Notes under the pieces: generated by a model | Database searches by the model: none | Seen by the model: the letters and a program-made list of their open reading frames with translations, nothing else | What the model was told of the DNA's origin: nothing | Source: Methanobacteriales archaeon HGW-Methanobacteriales-1 | Lineage (GTDB): Archaea > Methanobacteriota > Methanobacteria > Methanobacteriales > Methanobacteriaceae | Length of the DNA stretch: 64,000 bases | Assembly: GCA_002839705.1 (NCBI GenBank) | Contig: PGYO01000003.1 | Span: forward strand, 162,424-226,423 | Direction of reading: 5' to 3' | Shown: in pieces, positions 8,604 through 18,402 of the stretch | Layout: every line of letters begins with the position of its first letter | Position numbering within the stretch: position 1 is the first letter of the stretch | Position numbers and translations under genes: made by a program

Positions 8604-9284
8604 ATGAAAGATATAAGGCCCATACCAATAGAATCACCATTAAAGGGGGAGTGGATGGTCTTAAATAGTCCAGGCACTAAAGTTCCCAGCCATGGTACGG
8701 ATTATCTTGCGCAAACTTATGCATTCGACCTTTTACAGGTTGATTGGGCCCATAAACCAGTTAAATTCTATAGAAAGAGTACTTTAAGTTATATTCTGGG
8801 TAAAGTTCACTTAAGTGATTGTTACTGCTATGGAAAACCCATTTATGCCCCTATCTCCGGTGTGGTGGTGGAAGCCCAGGATGGATATCCTGAACGGGAC
8901 CCGGTACAACCTATTCATGATATTTCAATTGCTTTAAAGAATGCCTGGTTTTTCAACCCGGAAAAACAGAACGTCCAGGATATTGCCGGCAATTATATCA
9001 TTATTCAAGGAGATGAATCATGTACATTTCTGGGCCATATGCAAAAAGGTTCAATAAAAGTAAAAAATGGTGATAAAATTAAATCAGGAGAGTTAATGGG
9101 AAATATTGGCCATTCAGGTAATTCAACTGCTCCTCACCTCCATTTTCAGCTTATGGATGGCCCTGATGCAACCACAGCTAAAGGCCTTCCTTGTTGTTTT
9201 AGAGAATATGAATTATATGATAATAATCGTTGGATTAAAGTAGAAAATGGAATACCAAAAAATAAAGACCGAGTTCGCTTTTAA
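8604..9284 (+). CDS. M23 family metallopeptidase (LytM-like)
   Basis: The 226-aa protein carries the M23 zinc-site elements. His30 and Asp42 (HGTDYLAQTYAFD) are the probable first ligands, LGHM with His145 follows, and the HxH motif is at His178/His180 (APHLHFQ). GKPIYAPISGVVV and GDKIKSGELMGNIGHSG are the usual flanking strands of the lysostaphin/LytM fold. There is no signal peptide, so it may act inside the cell or on a non-peptidoglycan substrate. Methanobacteria have pseudomurein, and whether this enzyme touches it cannot be told. The coding frame is intact and transcribed alone. Confidence 0.8.
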   Translation: MKDIRPIPIESPLKGEWMVLNSPGTKVPSHGTDYLAQTYAFDLLQVDWAHKPVKFYRKSTLSYILGKVHLSDCYCYGKPIYAPISGVVVEAQDGYPERDPVQPIHDISIALKNAWFFNPEKQNVQDIAGNYIIIQGDESCTFLGHMQKGSIKVKNGDKIKSGELMGNIGHSGNSTAPHLHFQLMDGPDATTAKGLPCCFREYELYDNNRWIKVENGIPKNKDRVRF

Positions 9285-9502
9285 CTTATTAAAACATTTT
9301 TAATCCATCATAATCATAAAAACAGCATATAATTCCAAGATATATCACAAAATTATCCCCCATAAATAATGGCCTTATTGAAAAAATAAATATTATATTT
9401 TAACCACACTAGCAAATTCAAATATTGTAAAAACATCCTGGAATTAAATTATTTGATTAAAAATAAATACCAGTCACAACACATTATTATTAGTTAGTTC
9501 TT

Positions 9503-10906
9503 ATGGAAGCTAAAATTTTACTGGTAGATGGAAACCTAGAGGCAAGAGATATTAAGCATACATTGGAATCTTTTGGTTATGCGGTTAGCTGTGCTTCCAG
9601 CGGCGAAGAAGCCATAGAAAAAGTATTTGATACCAGACCTGATCTTGTTTTGATGGATATTAATCTAACTGGAGAAATGAATGGCATTGAAGTGGCTCAA
9701 AAGATCCAGGCGACGGACATACCGGTTGTATTTTCAACTGCTCATTCTAATCAACCCTTGATAAAAATGGTTATGGAAACCCAGCCCTACGGTTACCTGG
9801 TCAAGCCATATGAGGCAATTGAACTCAAATTAGCCGTAGAAAATGCTATTTATAAAAAAAATACGGAAAATAGGCTGATATGGACTGAAAACCGTCTGCA
9901 AATCGGTATGGACATGGCCAAAATGGTTTACTGGGAATACAATACCGAAAATGATCTTTTCACCTTCGATGATCAGTTTTATGCACTCTATGGCACCAGT
10001 GCTCATGAGGAGGGTGGTAAGTTGATGTCCTCCCAGGAATATGTTGAGCGTTTCGTGGATCCAGGTGCCTATGAATTAATGGAAAGGGAACTCTCCAAGA
10101 CTTATGATGTGGATGACCCTGATTTTATAAGTTCACCTCGCCACTGGATAATAAGGGGTGACGGGGAAAGAAGATTCGTAGTTGTCCGTTTTAGAATCAT
10201 GTTTGATGAAAAAGGACAAAAAATAGGTACCCGTGGTGTTAATCAGGACATAACAGAACAAAAAATTGCTGAAGATGCTCTGGCCAAATCACTGGATGAA
10301 AAAGAGATGCTACTCAAGGAGATACACCACCGGGTGAAAAACAATCTAATGATTATATCCAGCTTATTAAATCTGCAATCTCGTTATATAGAAGACAAAG
10401 ACGCCCGTGATGTTTTTAAAGAAAGTCAAAACAGGGCTAAATCCATGGCAATGATTCATGAGCGGCTCTACCATTCCACCGATCTTAAAAATATAGATTT
10501 TGGGGATTATATAATGAGCCTAACCACGGATCTCTACCATACCATGGTTTTGGATTCAGATCGGATTAAACTGGATATCGATGTAGAGGATGTGAAGATT
10601 GATATTAACAATATGGTCCCTTTGGGCCTTATTGTGAATGAATTGATCACCAATAGTATGAAATACGCATTCCCTAACCATAAGAGCGGATATATTAAGA
10701 TACAGCTTTACCGTGAACATGAAAAAATTACTCTGGTAGTCAGTGATAATGGAATTGGATTACCAGAAGATGTGGATTATAGAAAAACCAATTCCTTGGG
10801 ATTGCAACTGGTTAAAAGCTTAACAGACCAAATTGACGGAGAAATAAGACTTGATAAAAGCCAGGGTACAACCTTTACCATTATTTTTGAAGAACAAAAT
10901 CCCTGA
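9503..10906 (+). CDS. Hybrid sensor: receiver, PAS and HisKA_2 histidine kinase
   Basis: Domains in order are a receiver (1-120; phospho-acceptor Asp52 in [11 protein letters not shown] and KPYE motifs), a PAS fold of the PAS_3 type (about 135-255, ending in [13 protein letters not shown]) and a histidine kinase of the HisKA_2 type. The kinase has the phospho-acceptor His275 in [10 protein letters not shown] and the ATPase boxes [22 protein letters not shown] and [10 protein letters not shown]. There is no membrane segment, so it is a soluble kinase sensing an internal signal or one from a partner. A receiver at the N-terminus is common in methanogen kinases of this type. No separate response regulator lies nearby, so the output is unknown. 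Confidence 0.9.
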   Translation: MEAKILLVDGNLEARDIKHTLESFGYAVSCASSGEEAIEKVFDTRPDLVLMDINLTGEMNGIEVAQKIQATDIPVVFSTAHSNQPLIKMVMETQPYGYLVKPYEAIELKLAVENAIYKKNTENRLIWTENRLQIGMDMAKMVYWEYNTENDLFTFDDQFYALYGTSAHEEGGKLMSSQEYVERFVDPGAYELMERELSKTYDVDDPDFISSPRHWIIRGDGERRFVVVRFRIMFDEKGQKIGTRGVNQDITEQKIAEDALAKSLDEKEMLLKEIHHRVKNNLMIISSLLNLQSRYIEDKDARDVFKESQNRAKSMAMIHERLYHSTDLKNIDFGDYIMSLTTDLYHTMVLDSDRIKLDIDVEDVKIDINNMVPLGLIVNELITNSMKYAFPNHKSGYIKIQLYREHEKITLVVSDNGIGLPEDVDYRKTNSLGLQLVKSLTDQIDGEIRLDKSQGTTFTIIFEEQNP

Positions 10907-11035
10907 GACACTTAATGAACAATGTGTATTTTTTTATCTTTCCAGACATGAAAAAAGAAATGAGATAGTATTTCATTCCTTCTCAGGTGAAAATGTGTTT
11001 GAAAAAACTTTTTTTGGAGGCTAATTGGGGAGAGA

Positions 11036-11212
11036 TTATTTTTCATCATCGCAACCACTGTTTCCTGCCACATAACTGTATAAACAACCTGCTACAGGTT
11101 ATAACCTCCCCTGTAGGCCATATACCTCGATTATATCTCTGCAGGCAAAGTTTTAAAAATCTTCTGGTGATTCTCCCAGTTTTAACTGGTAAATTTCCCC
11201 ACAGATTTGCAT
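11036..11212 (-). pseudogene. Probable decayed small Cys-containing gene with two in-frame TAA codons
   Basis: Reading the minus strand from an ATG at 11212 gives a protein-like frame of 58 codons (MQICGEIYQLKLGESPEDF, stop, NFACRDIIEVYGLQGRL, stop, PVAGCLYSYVAGNSGC) ending at 11036. Both internal stops are TAA, one change from the Lys codon AAA. The stretch is richer in G and C than the gap around it. A 7-bp inverted repeat (CTACAGG at 11092, CCTGTAG at 11110) lies inside. The opposite strand also has an open frame (10987-11217), but its product looks random. No function can be assigned. The rest of 10907-11409 shows no gene. Confidence 0.35.
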
Positions 11213-11409
11213 TTTAAAAACTCAATTACCCTTTTTTAAAAATATTCAAATTTTAATTAATAATAAATTAATTTAAGATGTATTTTTAATAAAATATATA
11301 TTAAAATCAATCTAAGAAGAATGGTAAACTGGTTTAATAAACTGAAAATCTATTTCTGGCCAATAAAGATAGTAAAACTTATGGTTAGTGTTAAAATTAA
11401 TTAAGGGGA

Positions 11410-12195
11410 ATGGATATGGATGATATAGAGATAATAGACTTGAATCCAGATAATATATCCGAGTATGGTGTTTGCGGGTACAAAGATCTGAAAAAACACG
11501 TGGAGTTAAGGAAAAAGATTGAGTGGTTCCAGGAATATTACCCTAAAGGATTACGAATTAAGATAGTAATGTCTGAAAAGGGCGGTTATCAGGGAATGCT
11601 GGAATACATTCCTGGAGAATATGCTCACCGTCCGGTGAAGGCAGACGGATATCTATTTATCCATTGCATTTTTGTAGGCTTCCGGAAAGAATTTAAAGGT
11701 CAAGGAATGGCTTCCCAGTTACTGGATGAATGTATTAAAGAGGCACAGGATAAGGACATGCGGGGAGTGGCCATAGTCACCAGAAAAGGCCCCTTCATGG
11801 TAGGTAATGATATATTCCTGAATAAAGGTTTTCAGATAGTGGATAGTGTTAAACCTGATTTTGATTTGCTGGTAAAGAAGTTTGATGAAAAATCACCCAA
11901 TCCCCAGTTCCGGGAAGTTATGGAAGAGTCTTTAAAAGAATACTCTAGGGGATTGACCATCCTCCGCTCAGTACAATGCCCCTACACTGAAAAAAATGTT
12001 AATGCTATTATGGAATCGGCAAAAGATAAATTCAAACTGGAAACCAATCTGGTTGATTTAAAGGATGCCTCGGATGTTCAAAATTCACCCTGTGCTTTCG
12101 GATCATTCTGTCTTATCTATGATGGTGAAATATTAAGTTATCATCCCATTAGCAAGACCCGATTTGAGAATATAATGAAAAAGACACTCCCCTAA
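11410..12195 (+). CDS. YoaP-like GNAT N-acetyltransferase
   Basis: The N-terminal 150 residues hold a GNAT acetyltransferase fold. IFVGFRKEFKGQGMASQLL contains the acetyl-CoA binding Q/RxxGxG/A pattern (KGQGMA). The C-terminal 100 residues (ILRSVQCPYTEKNVNAI, SPCAFGSFCLIYDGEILSYHP) match the YoaP-like extension found in this two-part family, which resembles a thioredoxin-like region with conserved Cys. The substrate is unknown. The start could also be the second ATG six bases later, as GGGGAA lies just before both. The next gene begins 14 bases after the stop, so the two are probably one operon. Confidence 0.8.
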   Translation: MDMDDIEIIDLNPDNISEYGVCGYKDLKKHVELRKKIEWFQEYYPKGLRIKIVMSEKGGYQGMLEYIPGEYAHRPVKADGYLFIHCIFVGFRKEFKGQGMASQLLDECIKEAQDKDMRGVAIVTRKGPFMVGNDIFLNKGFQIVDSVKPDFDLLVKKFDEKSPNPQFREVMEESLKEYSRGLTILRSVQCPYTEKNVNAIMESAKDKFKLETNLVDLKDASDVQNSPCAFGSFCLIYDGEILSYHPISKTRFENIMKKTLP

Positions 12196-12209
12196 AGATT
12201 TTTTATAAC

Positions 12210-12806
12210 ATGCAAACTGAAACTAAAATTGGTAAAAAACTTTATTCCGTGCAGGAATCTTACTGGATCTTTTACCATGGAATACGGACCATGAAGTACA
12301 TGTCTAAAGCCAAAAATAACCAGGAATTAGACACTAAATTCATAGAAAGGATCATGCTAGCGGTGACTGAAGTTAATGACTGTGCCATCTGTTCTTACGC
12401 CCACACCAAAAGGGCCCTGGAAAGTGGAATGAGTAGCGAAGAAATCCATAATATGCTGGCCGGGATTATGGATGACATACCTGATGATGAACTTGCCGCA
12501 GTCATGTTTGCCCAGCATTATGCCGATACCCGTGGCCACCCTACTGGGGAATCCTGGCAGCGTATTGTAAAAATCTATGGGACATCACGGGCTCAAGGCA
12601 TTCTTGGTTCTATTCGTACTATCATGATAGGAAATGCTTATGGTATTGCCTGGAGTTCTTTTTTTAACCGGCTGAGAGGCCGGCCTGATCCAAGAAGCCG
12701 TCTGATATATGAGGCCAGTATGATTTTAGGTACTGTTTTAATACCCATTTCTCTAATTCACGCTTTAATCTCGAATTTGTTTAAAAACCCCATCATTAAC
12801 TTTTAA
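12210..12806 (+). CDS. AhpD-like carboxymuconolactone decarboxylase family protein
   Basis: The 198-aa helical protein carries the AhpD-type active site Glu54, Cys58, Cys61 and His65 (TEVNDCAICSYAHTKRAL). In AhpD this site supports thiol-based peroxidase or disulfide reductase chemistry. A hydrophobic stretch near the C-terminus (about residues 170-190) could be a membrane anchor, which is unusual for the family. It lies directly after the YoaP-like gene. Together they suggest a small redox or detoxification operon, though that is inference. Confidence 0.8.
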   Translation: MQTETKIGKKLYSVQESYWIFYHGIRTMKYMSKAKNNQELDTKFIERIMLAVTEVNDCAICSYAHTKRALESGMSSEEIHNMLAGIMDDIPDDELAAVMFAQHYADTRGHPTGESWQRIVKIYGTSRAQGILGSIRTIMIGNAYGIAWSSFFNRLRGRPDPRSRLIYEASMILGTVLIPISLIHALISNLFKNPIINF

Positions 12807-13131
12807 GATTTTTTTAATATGCTCACAATTATAAAGAAATCCCGATTCAATCAAATAGTTTTCTTAAAAATTTATTTCAATGAAATAAAAAAATATTCAG
12901 GAGTGGTTATTGGGTTATAATCACTTTATTACTTTGGCCCAATTATAGCATATATTTTAAATTTACAATCCAAATACATTTGTTCTGCCCTCCAAATCAA
13001 TCCCATAGTCATTTAACAATGTTTAATAAGTAGTAAACAATATATATTATTATTACTGAAAAAAATGGGCTGAGGGGTTTATTATAGGGAAAAAGTCGTA
13101 TGTATCAAGTATTCATTTTAATGGTGATTAA
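12807..13131. other. Intergenic region before the first adhesin gene
   Basis: AT-rich sequence with no gene I can support. TATATATTA at 13041-13049 is a likely TATA box for the adhesin gene starting at 13132, and GGTGATTA just before that ATG serves as its ribosome site. Confidence 0.4.
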
Positions 13132-15417
13132 ATGAAACCAACCACCATTAAATCAATTATAGTCTTTTTAATTATCTTAGTTTTATTTTTAGCTCCAGTA
13201 TCAGCAGCCCAACTGGAAGTAGGTCCTAGTCAAACCTACAGCACCATTCAAGGGGCCATTGATGCTTCCACTGACTCAGACATTATAAATGTGCACCAGG
13301 CCACCTATGCGGAAGATGTGGTGGTAAATAAAAAACTAACCATACAATCCAATGCTGGCGATAATGTAACTCTGATGCCAGCAAATACTGGATTTAAAGT
13401 GATAAAAAATGGAACTGATGATGCCAGTGGAACCACCATAAAAGGATTTACCATTATTAATTCCCCCTCAGGTACCGGCATTAATGTTAGTGTTAACAAC
13501 TGCATTATAAAAAATAACCATATAACTGGGGGAACCACCGGAATAGATATCCTGGGTAACGATACTCTGGTAGAAAACAATTCCATATCCGGTGTATTGA
13601 ATAGTAGTATCCAGGTGGGATACAGTTCTATTATAAATAACTCCAGCACAATCATCAGCACAGATAACTGCAAAATCCAAAATAACCAAATTAACGGTGG
13701 ATTAAATGGAATAGCTGCAGTAAGTGACCATATAACAATTAAGGGGAATAATATATCAAAGGCCCAAGAACACGGGATTTTTCTTTTTGGATGTTACCCC
13801 ACTATAACCGATAACAGAATAATTGACATGATGGGATCAGGCCCTAAAACCGGGATTTCATTAGCCTCCATAAACCTCACCGGCACCACAGGCATTATTA
13901 TAACCAGAAACAATATAAGCAATATTAATAGTAGCAATGACACGGCCCAGGCACTGGACACATTTATAATGAGCACCAATTCCAGTCTGGATAGTATCCT
14001 GGTTTCAAAGAACATAATCTCTGAAATCTATGGTATGGGAAAAATGACACTGGTCTCAGTGGTGGCCCTGGCCTTAAATGGAAGCATTTCTACCATAAAA
14101 TTAATGGAAAACACCATCACCCAGGTGGCCAATACCGGAGTAAACAGTACCAGTACCGGGCTTTCACTGGTGGCCATGGGATTTGATAAAAACAACAATA
14201 CCACCACCTCAAGCAACTTAACTATCTCTAAAAACAATATTAGTGACATTAATAGCTCCGGTGCAAACAGCACCATTAAAGGAATTTCATTTGTGCAATT
14301 ATGTGGAGGAGATTCTTCTATTTTTGAAAATAATATATTTAACTTCAAATCAGATAAAATGGCAGTTGGTATTTCATTTGCAGGTGTTGATTACACCAAT
14401 TTACAATCCATCAGCAGTATAAATAAAAATAATATTTCTAACCTCACATCCAACAACATAAGTTCTGGTATTCAGTCAGTGAACCTGGGAAATACCTACC
14501 TTCAAAATAACATCATATCCCAGGTGACCAGCCCCCGGACCAAATACATCCTGGTGCAAAGTCCACTTAATGGAAATGCCACTCTTACCGGGAACAATCT
14601 AGAAGGGACAGGAATTGGGGAAGGCATGGCCGTTAATGGAAATCACACCATTATCAATTATAACCGCATAGTTAATTTCCAACACTACATCCAGAACATA
14701 AATAGCAGTGAGGCCGGTACAATTAGTCAGGGCAATGCCCTTCCCAGTGACAGTGAAATTAGAGAATATCTACTTTCACATTATGGAACCAATTTAACTG
14801 AGGAAGATGTGACTGCCATTATAGATGCGTATCATAAAGTAATTGATGCCCAAGATAATATACCAAGCAATACCAGTGCCCTTTTCAACTGGTATGGTAT
14901 CAACAGCGACCCCGGGACTAATAAATTCTTAAAAGGTAATGGGTCACTAGATTATTCACCATGGCTGGTTTTAAATATCACTGCCCAACCATCACATATC
15001 CAACTAGGGCAAAATTCATCTATCACCGCCCAGGTTTATCAGGATTCAGAAGGCTTTGATCACAGCAGCAACGCAATCATGTTCTTCAGCGGGCCCCAAG
15101 TAACGTTTACCACTAATTTAGGTAATGTAGGAAGTAAATCTATTACTCTTCCCTGGACCAATGGCCAGGCCTCCGCTGTTTTAAGGGCAGATGAAGGTGA
15201 AGGTTTAGCTACCTTAACTGCCTCCGATTATCAAACCGTTCAGACCTTGGTGAGAATTGGAGACGTACCCTTGCCTGATGATGGAAACTCAACTGGAAAA
15301 ACCACAGCGAATGCAGCGAGCACCATTACTATGCAAAACACAGGAATGCCCATAAATTACTTGTTATTGGCCCTGGTATTGGTTATTGGTGGATGCTTAC
15401 TTCCAAAAAGAAAATAA
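13132..15417 (+). CDS. Adhesin-like surface protein with beta-helix
   Basis: A signal peptide (basic start, hydrophobic IIVFLIILVLFLAPVSA) precedes QTYSTIQGAIDA, the usual opening of right-handed beta-helix (NosD/pectate-lyase-like) domains. Residues about 30-560 are beta-helix coils rich in Asn, Ser, Thr and Gly (NNISNINSS, NNISDINSS). Residues about 585-715 form an Ig-like domain after an NWYG-type linker, like that of the larger adhesin downstream. A short linker and one membrane helix with a basic tail (NYLLLALVLVIGGCLL then PKRK) anchor it in the cytoplasmic membrane. Such proteins are abundant in Methanobacteriales and are thought to act at the cell surface. Binding target unknown. Confidence 0.85.
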   Translation: MKPTTIKSIIVFLIILVLFLAPVSAAQLEVGPSQTYSTIQGAIDASTDSDIINVHQATYAEDVVVNKKLTIQSNAGDNVTLMPANTGFKVIKNGTDDASGTTIKGFTIINSPSGTGINVSVNNCIIKNNHITGGTTGIDILGNDTLVENNSISGVLNSSIQVGYSSIINNSSTIISTDNCKIQNNQINGGLNGIAAVSDHITIKGNNISKAQEHGIFLFGCYPTITDNRIIDMMGSGPKTGISLASINLTGTTGIIITRNNISNINSSNDTAQALDTFIMSTNSSLDSILVSKNIISEIYGMGKMTLVSVVALALNGSISTIKLMENTITQVANTGVNSTSTGLSLVAMGFDKNNNTTTSSNLTISKNNISDINSSGANSTIKGISFVQLCGGDSSIFENNIFNFKSDKMAVGISFAGVDYTNLQSISSINKNNISNLTSNNISSGIQSVNLGNTYLQNNIISQVTSPRTKYILVQSPLNGNATLTGNNLEGTGIGEGMAVNGNHTIINYNRIVNFQHYIQNINSSEAGTISQGNALPSDSEIREYLLSHYGTNLTEEDVTAIIDAYHKVIDAQDNIPSNTSALFNWYGINSDPGTNKFLKGNGSLDYSPWLVLNITAQPSHIQLGQNSSITAQVYQDSEGFDHSSNAIMFFSGPQVTFTTNLGNVGSKSITLPWTNGQASAVLRADEGEGLATLTASDYQTVQTLVRIGDVPLPDDGNSTGKTTANAASTITMQNTGMPINYLLLALVLVIGGCLLPKRK

Positions 15418-15519
15418 AACCTTTATTTTTTATTCTAAATAGGATTATTAATTAAAAAAAAGTTCTAGTTTTAATTGAAAAAAATATTTATTTATCGGTT
15501 AAATACTTTTATAATAATC

Positions 15520-16107
15520 TTATTCCGCAAATAGAATCTTTTTAAATTCCTGCAGGTTAATGGTAATTAATTCCTCGGCCTCAGGCTCTGCAAGTATTTT
15601 AAATTGTTCCAGATTGGTTTCTTCATATAACATTCCCATTACCTTTTGAAGTCCCCCCACCGGCATTTCCAGGACTTTCCTTATTTTTAAAAGGTCTTCA
15701 TCAGTAAGTTTAGTTTTATAATTTAGTATCTGGTCTTCAAACCATTCTACTCCATTTATATTGCCTGAAACATATTGATTCACTGCAAAAGGAGGCATTT
15801 GTTCCACGGCACGCAATATTCTCCACATGTCCTTCTGTTTGACTTCTATCCCCATCATTTCGTCCACAACTTGGACTGCCCTTGCTGCCTTTTCAGTGCC
15901 ACCCCGGCCATAAACAATGGATGCACAGGCCCCAGCTAGTAAAATTGCAGAGAAGAAATAGAGCTGATTCTGGCCATCCCATAGGGCTGAGAGTGGTATT
16001 TTACCGATGAAAAGTATAATGCCTGTAAATATCACTGATGATGCTATAAATGTTAAAATTGCCGCGACAATGGCCAGTTTTTTATTTTTGATTAGCATGT
16101 TTATCAT
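15520..16107 (-). CDS. Unrecognised protein with two N-terminal membrane helices, 195 aa
   Basis: Two membrane helices lie at about residues 10-34 and 45-65, followed by a soluble helical domain of about 125 residues on one side of the membrane (probably cytoplasmic by the positive-inside rule). A second ATG lies 9 bases downstream of the first, and neither has a clear Shine-Dalgarno sequence. I do not recognise the domain. It lies 32 bases after the alpha/beta hydrolase gene on the same strand, so the two may share a transcript. Confidence 0.65.
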   Translation of the reverse strand: MINMLIKNKKLAIVAAILTFIASSVIFTGIILFIGKIPLSALWDGQNQLYFFSAILLAGACASIVYGRGGTEKAARAVQVVDEMMGIEVKQKDMWRILRAVEQMPPFAVNQYVSGNINGVEWFEDQILNYKTKLTDEDLLKIRKVLEMPVGGLQKVMGMLYEETNLEQFKILAEPEAEELITINLQEFKKILFAE

Positions 16108-16139
16108 TCGTTATTATTTGCTATTTGTTAAATTATGGC

Positions 16140-17012
16140 CTATTTTATTTCTCTAAAAAAGTTCTTTATTTCCTGTGCAATAGGCTCTGGATTACCATAG
16201 TCCTGTGCCGATCCATGGTTTAATCCTTCCAACTCCACCAAATGAGAATGAGGGACTAGTTTATCCAGAGCATGGAGGGTTTCTTTTAACATGGGTTCCG
16301 TTTTGCTGCCACCCAGTAATAATACTTCTGCAGAAACATCTTTGTAGTTTTCCAATGTTCCTTCTGTGTTTTGAACGATTTCCAGTTCGTCGTGTAGTGT
16401 AGGGAGAAGCTCCTGTAGAGATACATCATCGCCCTTGACTTTCCGGGCATCCAATTTTAGTGCGAGTTTGAAAATAGGAACCAGCATAAAATCAGCAGCT
16501 ATATTAATCACCATGTATTTCTTAGAATCTTTGGTTAAACTTTCCATGGCCGCAGCCACATCACCCTCGGCCATATGCTCATCATAGTGCTGGATGATGG
16601 TTTTGAATTCTTCAATCCCTGGTTGGCCAAAGAAGATTAGGGGTTCATAGGCCACAACTTTATGGATATCTGAATTATTTATTGCAGCATGCAGTGCAAA
16701 TAGGGCACCGTCAGCCGTTCCAAATACATAATGTGAACCAGTTTTTTTAATGATGGCATCCAGATCTTCATCTTCCTTTTCTATAGTATAATTATCACCA
16801 ATTGGCCCACTCATCCCACGACCTCTACGGTCAGGAATATATACTGTAAACTCATCTGATAGTAAAGTAGCGAGCTTCATAAGGTGTTGTGATGCATTTA
16901 TTCCTCCGTGCAGAAGAATAATACCCGGACCACTGCCTATTTGACGATATCCAATTTTAGTGCCGTCATAAGATGTTACAGAATCTTTAGTGTATAATTT
17001 TTTTTCATTCAT
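16140..17012 (-). CDS. Alpha/beta hydrolase lacking the usual serine nucleophile
   Basis: The 290-aa protein has a clear alpha/beta hydrolase core: the oxyanion region LLHGGINAS, the VYIPDRRGRGMSG loop, and a C-terminal LNHGSA with the catalytic His. The nucleophile elbow, normally GxSxG, reads GTADG, with Ala100 at the position of Ser (codon GCT at 16713-16715). If the reading is right, this protein cannot act as an ordinary serine hydrolase. It may be inactive, a binding protein, or use another residue. The frame is otherwise intact and AAGGGGCG precedes the start. DUF5518-like and unknown membrane genes flank it. Confidence 0.8.
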   Translation of the reverse strand: MNEKKLYTKDSVTSYDGTKIGYRQIGSGPGIILLHGGINASQHLMKLATLLSDEFTVYIPDRRGRGMSGPIGDNYTIEKEDEDLDAIIKKTGSHYVFGTADGALFALHAAINNSDIHKVVAYEPLIFFGQPGIEEFKTIIQHYDEHMAEGDVAAAMESLTKDSKKYMVINIAADFMLVPIFKLALKLDARKVKGDDVSLQELLPTLHDELEIVQNTEGTLENYKDVSAEVLLLGGSKTEPMLKETLHALDKLVPHSHLVELEGLNHGSAQDYGNPEPIAQEIKNFFREIK

Positions 17013-17085
17013 AAATAACGCCCCTTTTATTTAAACTATGAACTCTTAATAAAATATCTTATCTAGTGCTTAATCATGACATTTT

Positions 17086-17469
17086 TTACTTTTTAACCAT
17101 AACGCCTATAACTCCACCTATTAATCCCAAAATTAAGCTTACAATAACTGATAATTGAATTATAATATATGCAGTTACTATTAAACCTATTCCCGTAGAT
17201 ATAAGTCCGGTAATAGCCTCCATATTCCCCAGGCCCATGATTAATAACAAACCTATTAATATGCCCCCGATTATTCCAGACATGGTCCCTACCACGGCCC
17301 CGTCTTTTTCATCCATTTCATCATAGTCTTCAAATCCTTTACTGAGGTAAGATGTTATGAATCCTCCAGCAATTGGGCCTAAAAAGAATAATGGTAAAAA
17401 TATCCAAGATAAAATAATAGTTAAAACTGCATTAACAATAGCGCCAATTCCAATAGTTTTCCAGTCCAT
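17086..17469 (-). CDS. DUF5518-like membrane protein, 127 aa
   Basis: Starts MDWKTIGIGAIVNAVL and holds four Gly- and Ile-rich hydrophobic segments with one acidic loop (GFEDYDEMDEKDGA), a pattern typical of DUF5518 proteins of Methanobacteriales. It is related in layout to the protein at 8147-8506. Function unknown. It lies upstream of, and on the same strand as, the alpha/beta hydrolase gene, with a gap of 73 bases. Confidence 0.7.
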   Translation of the reverse strand: MDWKTIGIGAIVNAVLTIILSWIFLPLFFLGPIAGGFITSYLSKGFEDYDEMDEKDGAVVGTMSGIIGGILIGLLLIMGLGNMEAITGLISTGIGLIVTAYIIIQLSVIVSLILGLIGGVIGVMVKK

Positions 17470-17592
17470 GTAATCAACTCCTATAAGTTCCTATATGTCT
17501 TTATTCTGTATTATGGTTTATAATAATTAATCTATAATCAATTACTCCTTTGGCCCCACCAACACTATTCCCAGGCACATAACCAGTTGAAA

Positions 17593-17745
17593 ATGCTTTT
17601 TGAAGATTATAACCTTCTCGACGGCCACATCAAGCAATTATATCCCCTGCAAATTACAATTTATTCCATGAGTTTTGATTCCATGTTTGAGGATCTATTT
17701 GATCATATGATACGCCGCCGCAACAAACAATATACAATACAGTGA
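17593..17745 (+). other. Possible small gene or relic, 50 codons
   Basis: From the ATG at 17593 the frame reads a protein-like, amphipathic sequence (MLFEDYNLLDGHIKQLY, then SFDSMFEDLFDHMIRRRN) to a TGA at 17743. The same frame stays open upstream to about 17527. There is no Shine-Dalgarno sequence and no family is recognised. It may be a fragment left by the same decay that produced the adhesin tail relic beside it. Confidence 0.3.
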
Positions 17746-17833
17746 GCATAAAACACACAAAATACCATTAGTAGCCCCAATATTAGCCCCATTCATCGTA
17801 ATAAATGGAATATTAATACCAAAAAGAAAATAA
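17741..17833 (+). pseudogene. Relic of an adhesin C-terminal anchor
   Basis: One frame reads KIPLVAPILAPFIVINGILI followed by PKRK and a stop at 17831. The helix plus PKRK end matches the anchor of the intact adhesin that ends at 15417, and the last 17 bases of the two genes are nearly identical. No body of the protein remains upstream. The remainder of 17470-18006 shows no gene. Confidence 0.45.
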
Positions 17834-18006
17834 ACTTTTTTTATTTTAAATTAATTAAATCAGCACTTTTTGAATATGGGAACCCTACATATTTTTTATT
17901 ACGTAAAATCTAGAAGGGAAATTCTGAAAAAATCAGATAATTATAATAACTTTGTAATAGAAATTTAATAATAATCATAGATAAAATATTCTAGAAGGGG
18001 ATAAAA

Positions 18007-18402
18007 GTGAAAAAACTTCAAATAGGTTTAATAGTTTTGGTTATTTGTTTTGTTGTGGCCTTATCGGGATGTACTTCAAATAATGATAATTCCACTACCA
18101 ACGCATCTAGTTCTAATAAAACAAATGTTTCAGCTTCGGATAATGTTAATATTGTGGTAAATTATTCTGGTAGTTGGGCAGTTGATGTAAGTGGCCCATT
18201 CGGATATCGTTCACTAGCAGGTACTGGAAATGAAAAAACTAGTATAGGTAATGTAACTGGATCAGTAACTGCTTCTGCCCGTAAGACAGAGGGAGGTAAT
18301 GAGGTTCTAACTGTTTCAATAACTAAAGGTGGGAAAAAACTCGCTTCACAAAGTACTTCTGCTCCATGGGGCGGTGCTACTGCAGTCTTCACAGATATTT
18401 AA
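18007..18402 (+). CDS. Small secreted lipoprotein, 131 aa
   Basis: The start is a GTG at 18007 with GAAGGGG upstream. The N-terminus is a lipoprotein signal: basic MKKLQ, hydrophobic core, and the lipobox LSGC with Cys21 or 22. A Ser/Asn/Thr-rich linker follows. Then comes a beta-rich domain of about 80 residues (NIVVNYSGSWAVDVSGPFG onward) seen in several small secreted methanobacterial proteins. It is anchored outside the cell. Function unknown. The gene stands alone between two surface-protein regions, and a run of nine Ts at 18472-18480 after it probably ends its transcript. Confidence 0.75.
   Translation: MKKLQIGLIVLVICFVVALSGCTSNNDNSTTNASSSNKTNVSASDNVNIVVNYSGSWAVDVSGPFGYRSLAGTGNEKTSIGNVTGSVTASARKTEGGNEVLTVSITKGGKKLASQSTSAPWGGATAVFTDI

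Noticed and set aside
10987..11217. A 76-residue plus-strand protein
   Set aside because: The product is rich in Cys, His and Phe without pattern. The opposite strand reads much more like protein, and there is no ribosome site.
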